From CALGTL01 sp963579135 (GTDB lineage Bacteria > Chloroflexota > Dehalococcoidia > Lucifugimonadales > Australimonadaceae): 64,000 nt of DNA. Position numbers and translations under genes: made by a program. The stretch is taken from positions 1 through 64,000 of the forward strand of contig CAUZFB010000008.1 of assembly GCA_963579135.1 (NCBI GenBank). Direction: 5' to 3'. The notes beneath the pieces are model-generated. The model saw only the letters and a program-made list of their open reading frames with translations, did not search any database and was not told the DNA's origin. This document shows, piece by piece, positions 1 through 8,249 of this stretch (positions within the stretch are counted from its first letter, which is position 1; each line of letters opens with the position of its first letter).

Positions 1-1094
1 TCGTCGATGCCCAACGCGCGAAGGACCGCCTTCATGCGTGTGATGTGACCCTGGTGGTCGGCACCCCAGATGTCGATGACGTGATCGAAGCCTCGACCCT
101 CAAGTTTGTTGCGGTGGTACGCAATATCAGAGGCAAAGTAGGTGGGCGATCCAGAGGTACGGACGATGACGTTGTCTTTCTCTTCACCAAGATCGGTCGA
201 GGTGAACCAGGTCGCACCATCCCGCTTCGTGGTGTAGCCGGCAGTCTCAAGCCTGGCCATGACGGTGTCGAACTCGCCTGACTCAAAGAGCGATTTCTCG
301 CGAAACCAGACTTCGAAATCGACGCCGATGCCCAGGAGGTCCGCTGCGATGTTTGCGAGCATGCGATTCAGCCCCACGGCGCCGATGGCCGCGACGCCTG
401 CGGCGCGCTCCATTTCCAGAAACTCGCGTCCTCGCTCCTTGGAGATCTCTTCGCCAACGTCGATGAGGTACTGACCACGATAGCCGTTCTCAGGAATCTC
501 CTCGGCGGTCTCACCCAGCGCCTGGGCATAGCGGACGTAGGTGGACTCGTAGAACAGCTCCATCTGAGTACCGGCGTCGTTGACGTAGTACTCGCGAGCG
601 ACGTCATAGCCTGCGGCGGCAAGGGCGTTGGCCAGCGCACTGCCAAGGACGGCGCCACGGGCGTGACCGACGTGCACCGGACCCGTGGGGTTCACGCTGA
701 CGAACTCGATCTGCACGCTCTTGCCGACACCGGCCTCGGTGTTCCCGTACGTCGCACCAGCCTCTCGGATCGCTTCGACCTGCGCTTGGAGCCACGCGTC
801 GCTGAGCTTGACGTTGAGGAAACCGGGGGGCGCGACCCACACGGAATCGATGACATCGTCAGGCTTCCCGTCGCGCAACACGAACGGCATAAGGCTCTCA
901 GCGATCTGGATCGGGGCCTTACGTGCCAGCTTGGCCAGCCGGAGGGGCAGGCTGGAAGCGAAGTCGCCATGTTCGGGGTTCTGGGGACGATCTATGGGGG
1001 CTTCGGGAAGCTCGCCCTCGGGCAGGACGCCCTGCTTCTGCGCTTCGGCGACCGCTGCTGCGAAGCGCTGGGTGATCTCAGTAAGAATGGTCAT
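1..1094 (-). CDS. argS: Arginyl-tRNA synthetase, N-terminal part (runs off the window)
   Basis: Class I synthetase that charges tRNA-Arg in the cytoplasm. The reading frame opens with ATG at 1094 and is still open at base 1, so about 364 N-terminal codons are seen out of a usual 550-600. The N-terminal add1 domain is followed by the class I signature HVGHARGA (the HIGH box) after VNPTGP, then the YYVNDAG segment and WGADHQGH, all typical of ArgS. The KMSK loop and the anticodon domain lie outside the window. No good Shine-Dalgarno sequence is visible before the ATG. The gene is divergent from the pirin gene, with about 350 bases between them. Identification is firm. Confidence 0.95.
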   Translation of the reverse strand, partial: MTILTEITQRFAAAVAEAQKQGVLPEGELPEAPIDRPQNPEHGDFASSLPLRLAKLARKAPIQIAESLMPFVLRDGKPDDVIDSVWVAPPGFLNVKLSDAWLQAQVEAIREAGATYGNTEAGVGKSVQIEFVSVNPTGPVHVGHARGAVLGSALANALAAAGYDVAREYYVNDAGTQMELFYESTYVRYAQALGETAEEIPENGYRGQYLIDVGEEISKERGREFLEMERAAGVAAIGAVGLNRMLANIAADLLGIGVDFEVWFREKSLFESGEFDTVMARLETAGYTTKRDGATWFTSTDLGEEKDNVIVRTSGSPTYFASDIAYHRNKLEGRGFDHVIDIWGADHQGHITRMKAVLRALGID

Positions 1095-1341
1095 GGGGTC
1101 AATTCTACGAGCGAGGTGCTCGCACCGCCAAATGCGAGATGCTGTACCTAAGTGCCAGTCGCGCCAGTAGCCCTGTCGACACCGATAGTACACACGCGAC
1201 ACCTGACCTGGCGCGGGCATCGCCCGTTCGTTAAGATTGTTTTGACGCCCCTGAGGCGACGGAGTTTTGACTATTGTGGCTAGCGATGAGCAACTTTGGC
1301 AGAGGCATGATTAACGGGATTCTAACAGGGCCGGTTCAGAG

Positions 1342-1377
1342 TTACTTGATATTATTCGTATCAACTTACTTGATATT
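1342..1377 (+). repeat. 12-bp direct repeat overlapping the pirin promoter
   Basis: The 12-mer TTACTTGATATT occurs at 1342-1353 and again at 1366-1377, 24 bases apart. A short inverted repeat TGATA-N7-TATCA (1347-1363) lies between and within the copies. The second copy contains the -35 box of the promoter. The block is strikingly AT-rich in a GC-rich genome. A regulator-binding site is a reasonable inference, but no known motif is recognised. Confidence 0.5.
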
Positions 1378-1398
1378 CTCTAAATACCTTCCTATACT
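1370..1398 (+). promoter_or_regulatory. Sigma-70 promoter of the pirin gene
   Basis: TTGATA at 1370-1375, a 17-base spacer and TATACT at 1393-1398 make a near-consensus housekeeping promoter. The expected start is near 1405, giving a leader of about 42 bases with an AAGGAGG ribosome site at 1434-1440. The rest of the 1095-1446 gap shows no gene. Confidence 0.75.
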
Positions 1399-1446
1399 TC
1401 TTAAAGCGCATATGATCCGAAGTTTAGCGAAGCAAGGAGGAACGAC

Positions 1447-2352
1447 ATGCTTTATAGAACGATGACTTCCGTAAATGAGGCCGATATCCGTTCCGTAATG
1501 GGCACGGTGGACAGCGTGCGGACCGTGGAGGGCGGCGGGTTCGCGGTGCGCAGGCCGTTCCCGACGGAGCACCTTGCGATGTACGACCCATTCCTGCTGC
1601 TGGACGAGATGGGGCCCGCCGACTACGCCCCAGGCGAAGCCGTCGGCGCGCCTGACCACCCACACCGGGGGTTCGAGACGGTGACGTACATGTTGGACGG
1701 ATCGTTCCAGCACAAGGATTCTTCTGGGAACTCGGGCATACTCAAGCCTGGCGCTGTTCAGTGGATGACTGCGGGCGCAGGTGTGGTCCACTCGGAGATG
1801 CCATCCGAGGAGGTGATGCAAAACGGTGGCCGCCTGCATGGCTTCCAACTGTGGGTGAACCTGCCCGCAGCCGAGAAGATGGTGTCGCCTCGCTACCAAG
1901 AGTTCCCTGCAGAGGGCGTGCCAATCGCAAGCAATGAGGCAGGAGTCTGGGTCCGCGTGATCGCGGGCGAGGCCCTGGGCGTGGACGCGGTAATCGACAC
2001 GCACACGCCGATCATGTACCTCCACTTCATCCTCCAGCCCGGCGCGACGCACGTGCAACGTGTGCCGTCCGAGTACAACGCGTTCGCCTACATCGTGGAA
2101 GGCCAGGGGCGTTTCGGAATCGACGAGCCGGAGGACGCGGTCGAGGGGAATCTCGTGGCGTTCGACCAAGACGGTGGACAGATCCGCGTGACGAACACAG
2201 GCGATAAGCCCCTCAGTTTCCTGCTCTTAGGCGGCTTGCCAATCAACGAGCAATTGGCTCGCTACGGCCCCTTTGTGATGAACACGGAAGAGGAAATACA
2301 TGCGGCCATTGAGGACTACCACGCTGGCCGCATGGGCGTAATCGATTTTTAA
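1447..2352 (+). CDS. Pirin family protein
   Basis: A 301-residue bicupin of the pirin family. Family members bind a metal; some are quercetin dioxygenases or stress-linked regulators. The N-terminal pirin domain keeps the four metal ligands at about H71, H73 (in HPHRGFETV), H115 and E117 (in VVHSEMP). The C-terminal cupin follows from about residue 190. The start is set by AAGGAGG six bases before ATG. The gene stands alone behind its own strong promoter, whose AT-rich repeats suggest regulated expression. Substrate unknown. Confidence 0.9.
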   Translation: MLYRTMTSVNEADIRSVMGTVDSVRTVEGGGFAVRRPFPTEHLAMYDPFLLLDEMGPADYAPGEAVGAPDHPHRGFETVTYMLDGSFQHKDSSGNSGILKPGAVQWMTAGAGVVHSEMPSEEVMQNGGRLHGFQLWVNLPAAEKMVSPRYQEFPAEGVPIASNEAGVWVRVIAGEALGVDAVIDTHTPIMYLHFILQPGATHVQRVPSEYNAFAYIVEGQGRFGIDEPEDAVEGNLVAFDQDGGQIRVTNTGDKPLSFLLLGGLPINEQLARYGPFVMNTEEEIHAAIEDYHAGRMGVIDF

Positions 2353-2395
2353 GCGATACCGGCTTGGCGGAAGCATTCGATCAGCTAGGGACTTA

Positions 2396-3514
2396 TCACC
2401 TAACGACGCCCATGACGCCGGTGGTGTAGCGGTCCACTGCGTCGCGGTCGACTTCGATGCCGAGCCCGGGGGTCTGGGGCACGGTGATGTGGCCTCGTAC
2501 GGGTACCAGGGGGTGCACGAGGAGGTCGCTCTCAAGCCAGCGACCAGAGGTGAGCGCGCTGGCTTCCGCTTCACCCAGGCATGATGCGAGGTGAAGCGCG
2601 GCGGCAGTGCCGACGCCTGTTTCCATGGACGACGCGACCACCGAGCGCAGGCCGTGCTCAGCGGCGAGGGCCATAATGGCCTGGGTTGCGCGGATCCCAC
2701 CGGCAAGGGTGGGCTTGACGACGAGGACGGCGGCGGCGCCTGCTTGGATGATCTTCTCGGCGTCGTCCAACGTCTTGAGAGACTCGTCGGCGGCGATGGG
2801 CATCGGCACGGAGTTGCGCACCTCGGCCATGCCCTTAAGGTCCAGGTTCATGACCGGCTGCTCGACGAACTCTAGGTTGAACGGTTCGAGCATCTTGAGG
2901 GTGGTGATGGCGCGGTCCGGGCTCCAAGCCTCGTCGGCGTCTGCTCGAAGGGCTACGTCGTAGCCGATGGCATCGCGCACCTCCCGGACGACAGCGATAT
3001 CGTGGTCCGGGAAGCGCGAGCCGATGGACAGCTTCACGCAAATGAAGCCGTCGTCGACCGCCTGCTTCGCTTGGCGTGCAGCCTCATCGGGCTCGACGAA
3101 GCTGATGTCGGCGCAGATGGGCACCCAGTCGATTACGCCGTTGAGCAAGTCCTCGATGGGACGGAGGCGTTGCTGGCCGATGAGATCCAGCGTTGCGGTC
3201 TCTAGGCCGAAACGCAAGACATCGCCCTCGGCGGTGTGCGGCGTAAGCGCGGAAACGACATCGAACGCCATGCTCGGCGTGAGTCCGATGGTCGTAGGCG
3301 CGAGATCGTGGAGCATGGCGCCAATGTCGGCGATACGATCCTCGCTGGCCGAACCTGGGGGTGAGGCCTCGCCGACGCCCATGAAACCGTCGTCGGTCTG
3401 CATCCAGAGCAACAGGGCGTAGCGCACGAGCTGCTTACCGCCGGTGTCCTCTGGATGGCCATACGGGACTTTCACCCCTCGCCATTCGACCTTCACGATT
3501 TCCATGCGGGCCAT
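2396..3514 (-). CDS. Mandelate racemase/muconate-lactonizing (enolase) superfamily enzyme
   Basis: A 372-residue enolase-superfamily protein with the N-terminal capping domain and a TIM-barrel. Mg ligands appear at about D192 (in ADADEAW), E218 (in VEQP) and D243 (in AADES), and a barrel lysine at about K267 (in VVKPTLAGG). The second-strand KxK motif reads K161-L-S, so the usual second catalytic lysine is replaced by serine. This argues against classical muconate cycloisomerase or OSBS chemistry. ATG at 3514 is the first start; ATG at 3505 is an alternative. Substrate cannot be told from sequence. It lies downstream of recG on the same strand, 49 bases away. Confidence 0.88.
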   Translation of the reverse strand: MARMEIVKVEWRGVKVPYGHPEDTGGKQLVRYALLLWMQTDDGFMGVGEASPPGSASEDRIADIGAMLHDLAPTTIGLTPSMAFDVVSALTPHTAEGDVLRFGLETATLDLIGQQRLRPIEDLLNGVIDWVPICADISFVEPDEAARQAKQAVDDGFICVKLSIGSRFPDHDIAVVREVRDAIGYDVALRADADEAWSPDRAITTLKMLEPFNLEFVEQPVMNLDLKGMAEVRNSVPMPIAADESLKTLDDAEKIIQAGAAAVLVVKPTLAGGIRATQAIMALAAEHGLRSVVASSMETGVGTAAALHLASCLGEAEASALTSGRWLESDLLVHPLVPVRGHITVPQTPGLGIEVDRDAVDRYTTGVMGVVR

Positions 3515-3563
3515 TATGCGGTGTGGGGTACAGCTGAGCCAGAGGAGGCGCCACAGAATCTAG

Positions 3564-6068
3564 CTAGGCCATCTCGTCCGAGACAGCAGTGGCATAGCGT
3601 GCGACGGTCGCAGCGAGGGTGGCGTTGCGCCCTAGCGTGGGGTCCTGTTCGATGAGCGCCTGCGCTTCGGTGCGGGCCGACGTCAGCAGGTCGCGATCGT
3701 CGAGGCGGGCCATCTTGAGCGTTGGCAAGCCGGACTGACGCGTGCCGAAGTAATCGCCAGGCCCGCGCAACTTGAGGTCGGCCTCCGCAATCTCGAAGCC
3801 GTCGTTGGTCTTCAGCAACACTTGGAATCGCGCTTTAGCGTCCTCCGATATCGAGTCCGAGAGCAGCAGGCAGTAACTCTGGAACTCTCCGCGCCCGACA
3901 CGCCCTCGTAACTGATGCAACTGGGCCAGGCCGAAGCGGTCGGCGCCCTGGATCATCATGACCGTTGCGTTGGGCACGTCGATGCCCACCTCGATGACGG
4001 GCGTGGTGACTAGGACGTCGAGCCCACCGGAGCGGAACAGGTCCATCACCGACTGCTTCTCGTTAAGGGGCATCCTGCCGTGCAGCAGACCCAGGCGCAG
4101 CTGGGACAGCGTGGTCTCACGAAGGCGGTCAAACTCGACGGTCGCAGCCCGAGCGAGCACGGACTCCGACTCGTCGATCAGCGGGCACACCACGAACGCC
4201 TGACGACCGGCGGCCACCTCGTTGACGATGAAGGCTTCAGCGTCGGCCGCCCGGCTCACCGGCACCTGGCGCGTCTTGATCGCCAGGCGGCCCGAAGGCA
4301 GTTCGGGGATGGTGGAGGCATCAAGATCGCCGTAGACGGTGAGCGCGAGGGTTCGCGGGATCGGAGTGGCGGACATGAGCAGCAAGTGGGGCATCCGCGA
4401 CGCGTTGTCCCGAAGCGCAGCCCGCTGGAGAACACCGAAGCGGTGCTGCTCATCAACGACGGCGAGGGCCAGGTTGGCCAGCTTGACGTCCTTCTGAATC
4501 AGCGCGTGGGTGCCAACGAGGATGTCCATCGTCCCCTCGCCGGCGCGGCGGAGCAGCTCGCGACGGGCGGCGGCTTTGGTGCTGCCGGTGAGCAAGCCAA
4601 TGGTGATCGGGACCGGGTGCGGCTCGAGATACGCGGTGAACCAGTCCTGCTCAAGGCTGGGCTGGAGCAGCGCTTCTAGCAGGCGGCGGACGCCCAGGAA
4701 GTGTTGTTCCGCCAGCACTTCGGTGGGTGCCATGAGCGCACCCTGGTAGCCATCGGCAACAGCGGTGAGGAGCATCGCGAGCGCCACGACCGTTTTGCCG
4801 CTACCCACGTCGCCCTGCAGCAGGCGGCTCATGGGGTGCTTGGCGTACTCAACATCCCGCGTCGCCTCGGCAATCGAGGTGATCTGACCGTCGGTCAGAT
4901 CGAACGGCAGCGACGCGATGAAAGTTTTAACGGCGTCCGGCATGGGGTTGAGCGGGATTCCAGGGTCTTCACCAACGGGGCGTGAGCGTTTGGCCGCGAC
5001 GGCAAGCTGGAGCACGAGGAGTTCATCGAACGCAAGGCGACGGCGCGCGAGCTCGAAGGCTTCGTTGGAATCGGGGTAGTGCGCCTGGCTGATCGCTTTG
5101 CCCAGCGGCCATAGGCCGTTGCGGGCAATCACGTCCTGGGGCAAGGGGTCTTCTATCTCGAGCACGCCGTCCCTGGTCTGGGAGAGCAACGCCTCGCGGA
5201 TGATCCGGCGCACGGTCTTCTGATAAAGGCCTTCGGTCCCCGGGTAGACCGGTACGAGGCGGCCCGTGTTCACCAGCTCGTAGGTATCCGGGTCGTCAAC
5301 CATTTCCCACTCCGGGGAGTCCATCTGCTTGCGGCCGTTGTAGGCGGAGACCTTGCCGGAGAGGGAGATCTGGGGCTTCTGGCCACCCGCACCGGCCAGG
5401 ATGGCGATGGTGCGCTTGAGGTTCTGGGCGACCCATGGCTGGTTAAACCACATGATGCGCATGTTGCCCGTGGCGTCGCCGACGACGGCTTCGGTGGCCC
5501 GCATACGCCCGCCACGACCCAGGCGTTTCTCGTTGGCCTCCCACAGCATACCGACTATGGTCTGCTCTTCGCCGACGACGGCCTGGGCGATAGGGCGGAG
5601 GGCGCTGTAGTCCTGATGACGGTTGGGGAAGAGCCATAGCAGGTCACGGACGGTCTCCACGCCGAGCGTCGCGAGCTTCTCGCCGGTCGGGCGAGTGACG
5701 CTCTTGAGCGCGGTGGTGGGGTCATCGAGGGCGATAGCGGGGCCGCCAGGTGCTTTAGGTGCGGGAGGAAGCGGCACGGGCCGCTCGCGCTGCTTGGGCG
5801 GCGGTGGCGTTTCGCCGATGAACCGCTCAACCTCGCGGAACCAGCGCTGCCGTTGCGCGCCGTCCAACTCACGATAGCCGACGGACAAAAGGCCTAGCTC
5901 ATCGAGCGTCGTGAGGAGGGAGTGGTGCCTGGCATTGGCGTGCAGGTTGCGGAGGAAACCGTCGAGGCCGCCCGTCACCATTTTGTCACGGAATCCATCG
6001 ACGGCCTCAGCCGCGATAATCTTGCGGAGGGCGTCGAGTTGGTTTGCGGGGTCAGGACGATTGTTCAC
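3564..6068 (-). CDS. recG: ATP-dependent DNA helicase RecG
   Basis: An 834-residue superfamily 2 helicase that remodels stalled forks and Holliday junctions. The N-terminal wedge/OB region (about residues 120-330) precedes the helicase core with Walker A GDVGSGKT, the DEQH box (VVDEQHRFGV), motif III (MSATPIPRTL) and the C-terminal QLRGRVGRG motif. It is longer than the usual ~690 residues because of about 130 extra N-terminal residues, an extension also known in other phyla. The start codon is GTG at 6068 with no obvious ribosome site. Confidence 0.95.
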   Translation of the reverse strand: MNNRPDPANQLDALRKIIAAEAVDGFRDKMVTGGLDGFLRNLHANARHHSLLTTLDELGLLSVGYRELDGAQRQRWFREVERFIGETPPPPKQRERPVPLPPAPKAPGGPAIALDDPTTALKSVTRPTGEKLATLGVETVRDLLWLFPNRHQDYSALRPIAQAVVGEEQTIVGMLWEANEKRLGRGGRMRATEAVVGDATGNMRIMWFNQPWVAQNLKRTIAILAGAGGQKPQISLSGKVSAYNGRKQMDSPEWEMVDDPDTYELVNTGRLVPVYPGTEGLYQKTVRRIIREALLSQTRDGVLEIEDPLPQDVIARNGLWPLGKAISQAHYPDSNEAFELARRRLAFDELLVLQLAVAAKRSRPVGEDPGIPLNPMPDAVKTFIASLPFDLTDGQITSIAEATRDVEYAKHPMSRLLQGDVGSGKTVVALAMLLTAVADGYQGALMAPTEVLAEQHFLGVRRLLEALLQPSLEQDWFTAYLEPHPVPITIGLLTGSTKAAARRELLRRAGEGTMDILVGTHALIQKDVKLANLALAVVDEQHRFGVLQRAALRDNASRMPHLLLMSATPIPRTLALTVYGDLDASTIPELPSGRLAIKTRQVPVSRAADAEAFIVNEVAAGRQAFVVCPLIDESESVLARAATVEFDRLRETTLSQLRLGLLHGRMPLNEKQSVMDLFRSGGLDVLVTTPVIEVGIDVPNATVMMIQGADRFGLAQLHQLRGRVGRGEFQSYCLLLSDSISEDAKARFQVLLKTNDGFEIAEADLKLRGPGDYFGTRQSGLPTLKMARLDDRDLLTSARTEAQALIEQDPTLGRNATLAATVARYATAVSDEMA

Positions 6069-6344
6069 GACGGTTAGCGTAGCAGGAGTGCGGGTGGTTT
6101 AAAGGTGCTCCGGGAGCAGCGCGCGAACACGTTGAATTGGGCTATGCGCGGGGGGTGTCACCCGCACCCCCGCCAGAGGAGTGCCTCTGCACACCCTGAC
6201 CCCGGACCCGTTGGGAGACACGTGATGTCGCGGGTCGGGGCTCATCAGTGACGTGTATCGTCCGGTAGTAGAGCGTAGCGGGAAAGGGGGCGATGGGACG
6301 AGTGGCGTTTGTCAGCAGGGCCTGCGGCCGATTGTCGTTCGGCT
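6069..6344. other. Gap with a GC hairpin, no gene seen
   Basis: A perfect 7-bp stem GGGGGTG/CACCCCC (6151-6157 and 6165-6171) with a 7-base loop is the only structure noticed. It lacks a T-tract on either strand, so it is not a clear terminator. No coding frame with homology was recognised. Confidence 0.35.
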
Positions 6345-6971
6345 CTACAAGGACAACTTGATCTCGCGCGTTACCGCGCCGTCGCTTGCCACCAGGAGGA
6401 GGATCTGCCCCTGCAATTTTTCGTTGGGCACTCGGAAGACGGTTTTGAACGGGGAACCATGCGAGATGTGAGGATGTTCACGTCCGGGATCGGTCACCGC
6501 AATGAAATGGGGATCTCCAGTGAAACGGGGTTGTTGGATACGCCCGAAATCTCCACACGGAGCTCGCGGTAGTCGATGCCAGGCCCGGTCCTTACCGACG
6601 CGACTTCGACATCCCCACGTTGTGCGGACAAGCTGAGCGCTGATGATCTTCTGCTGGTCGTCCTTGCCGCAGCCGCCGGCGTACATCCGCTGTGTGTCGA
6701 CGGGCAATTTCACGAAATGCGGGTCGGCTCCCGCAACGCCCGTGCTAGTGATCCAATCCCACTGAAGGCCCTCTTCCGATCGCGCCGACCAAACCTCTAC
6801 GTGACGCCAGAAGAGCATCAGGTCGCTTCCGTCGGGCTCGACCATCGCGTGTGGATGGCGGGCAGTATCGGCGGTATCGCTGCGATCCTCAGTACCTAGT
6901 CGATGGCCTAGATCCTGATCCCACTGCAACAGGTCGGTCGAGAAAGCGCTATAGATTCGGGCTCCCGCCAC
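6345..6971 (-). pseudogene. Remnant of a beta-propeller (glycosidase/sialidase-like) protein
   Basis: The 208-codon frame carries propeller-blade motifs: RIYSAFSTDLLQWDQD, then VWSARSEEGLQWDW, then GADPHFVKLP..RMYAGG and a second, worn GDPHFIAV. Such S-x-DG-x-W and DP-x-F-x-LP-x-G-x-RMYY repeats are typical of five-bladed propellers. There is no signal peptide or N-terminal part, and blade spacing is irregular around 6540-6620, where another frame reads more protein-like, suggesting a frameshift. It begins nine bases after the oxidoreductase stop. Most likely a decayed C-terminal piece; a short intact orphan gene cannot be excluded. Confidence 0.5.
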
Positions 6972-6979
6972 GGGCGGGC

Positions 6980-8077
6980 CTAAAGCACTTGGAGTTCCCC
7001 GGTGTCTGAGGCGCGTTGGACGGTGTCGACGAATTTGTGGTGCTCGACTGCGGCATCGAAGTCGGGGTTGAAGTCGGTGCTGCCGTTTTGGAGAGATTCG
7101 GCATAGGCGGCCCAGAGTTTGCCGATGTTGACCGATTGGTCTGTGAGGCCGTTGGCGGTGACCCAGCGTGCTTGGGGTACGTCGATGACGACGAGGGTTT
7201 CGTCGCCCTGGGCGCCACGAAGCGTGGCGCCGCCACCAGCGTGGGGCGAGCCTGGCGCTTCGAGCACGAGCGAGCCCCTAGTGCCGTGGACGACGGTACG
7301 GTGGCCCGTTGAGCCTGTGACGACCTGGCCGACGTGGATGGAGACGGCGGCGCCGCTCTTGAGCGTGCCGATGACGCGAATGTCGTCTGGTGCGTCAACC
7401 GAGAAGGTCTCGCCGGTGTCGGAAGCGGTCCACTCGGCGACGTGATTGGTCACCTGGGCGGACAGCGACTCGAAGCGGCCAACGGCTGTCATGAGCAGGT
7501 CGACGGCATGACCGAAGGTGATGGTGAGCACGTTGGCCCCAGCAGCCTTGTCGCGCATCCAGATGCGACCAGAGGGCCGAGCGAGGGCGCCGGTGCTGAA
7601 CTGCGTCATATCCACGGACAGGACGTCTCCCACGTAACCGTCATCGATGAGCCTGTGGATGTGCAGGGCCTCGGCAGAGCGGCGGGACTGAAGGCCGACG
7701 GCGGTGCGGACGCCTTTCTCCTTGGCGAGGGCGGCAAGCTCTTCCGCCTGGGCGGTGGTGGTGCCCAGCGGCCACTCAACATAGATGTTCTTACCGGACT
7801 CGATGATGTCCTTGGCCAGCTCGTAGTGAAGCGGAAGCTTGACGACGACTGCGGCGACGTCAATGTCATCCCGCTCAAGCATCTTGCGGTGATCGTCGAA
7901 GGCGTGCTCGGCACCGAACGTGGCGGCGGCCTCATCGGCGCTCTCCTGGCGGGTGGTACTGACGCCGAGGAGGTGGACACCGGGGACGCCGGCTTTGATA
8001 CCTGGCATGTGGGCGCGGCCTGCCCAGCCCTTGGTTGGGTTAGCCCCAATGATTCCGATACGCACGTTGTCCGCCAT
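6980..8077 (-). CDS. Gfo/Idh/MocA family oxidoreductase, Gal80-like
   Basis: A 365-residue NAD(P)-binding protein. The N-terminal Rossmann fold carries GIIGANPTKGWAGRAH, then the family motif YVEWPLG (the EKP-like segment, here with W in place of K), and a C-terminal alpha/beta domain with TTFGHAVDLL. The G-x-x-KGWA start, VEW-x-L and LQ-x-R-x-S segments resemble the fungal Gal80 subgroup rather than glucose-fructose oxidoreductases. Gal80 itself binds NADP but acts as a regulator, so catalysis should not be assumed. Neighbours do not reveal a substrate. Confidence 0.85.
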   Translation of the reverse strand: MADNVRIGIIGANPTKGWAGRAHMPGIKAGVPGVHLLGVSTTRQESADEAAATFGAEHAFDDHRKMLERDDIDVAAVVVKLPLHYELAKDIIESGKNIYVEWPLGTTTAQAEELAALAKEKGVRTAVGLQSRRSAEALHIHRLIDDGYVGDVLSVDMTQFSTGALARPSGRIWMRDKAAGANVLTITFGHAVDLLMTAVGRFESLSAQVTNHVAEWTASDTGETFSVDAPDDIRVIGTLKSGAAVSIHVGQVVTGSTGHRTVVHGTRGSLVLEAPGSPHAGGGATLRGAQGDETLVVIDVPQARWVTANGLTDQSVNIGKLWAAYAESLQNGSTDFNPDFDAAVEHHKFVDTVQRASDTGELQVL

Positions 8078-8249
8078 TGCACTCTCCTTACACGCCTAGG
8101 TTTCAGGCGCAACGTTACCCCAATCCAGCGAGGGACGCTACGTCCCGACCATGAGCACGGACGCTCGTTGACCCATGTTTGGGCGCACCATAGACTTTCG
8201 GCGGGTTGCTATCGGCTCGCAACGACTCGTGAGTAGAGGGGGTGAGGGG

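Noticed and set aside
1274..1465. Short plus-strand hydrophobic frame before the pirin gene
   Set aside because: It covers the AT-rich promoter and ribosome site; the apparent membrane character comes from base composition.
6151..6171. GC hairpin as a terminator for neighbouring genes
   Set aside because: No T-run on either strand, so it is listed only as a structure in the gap.
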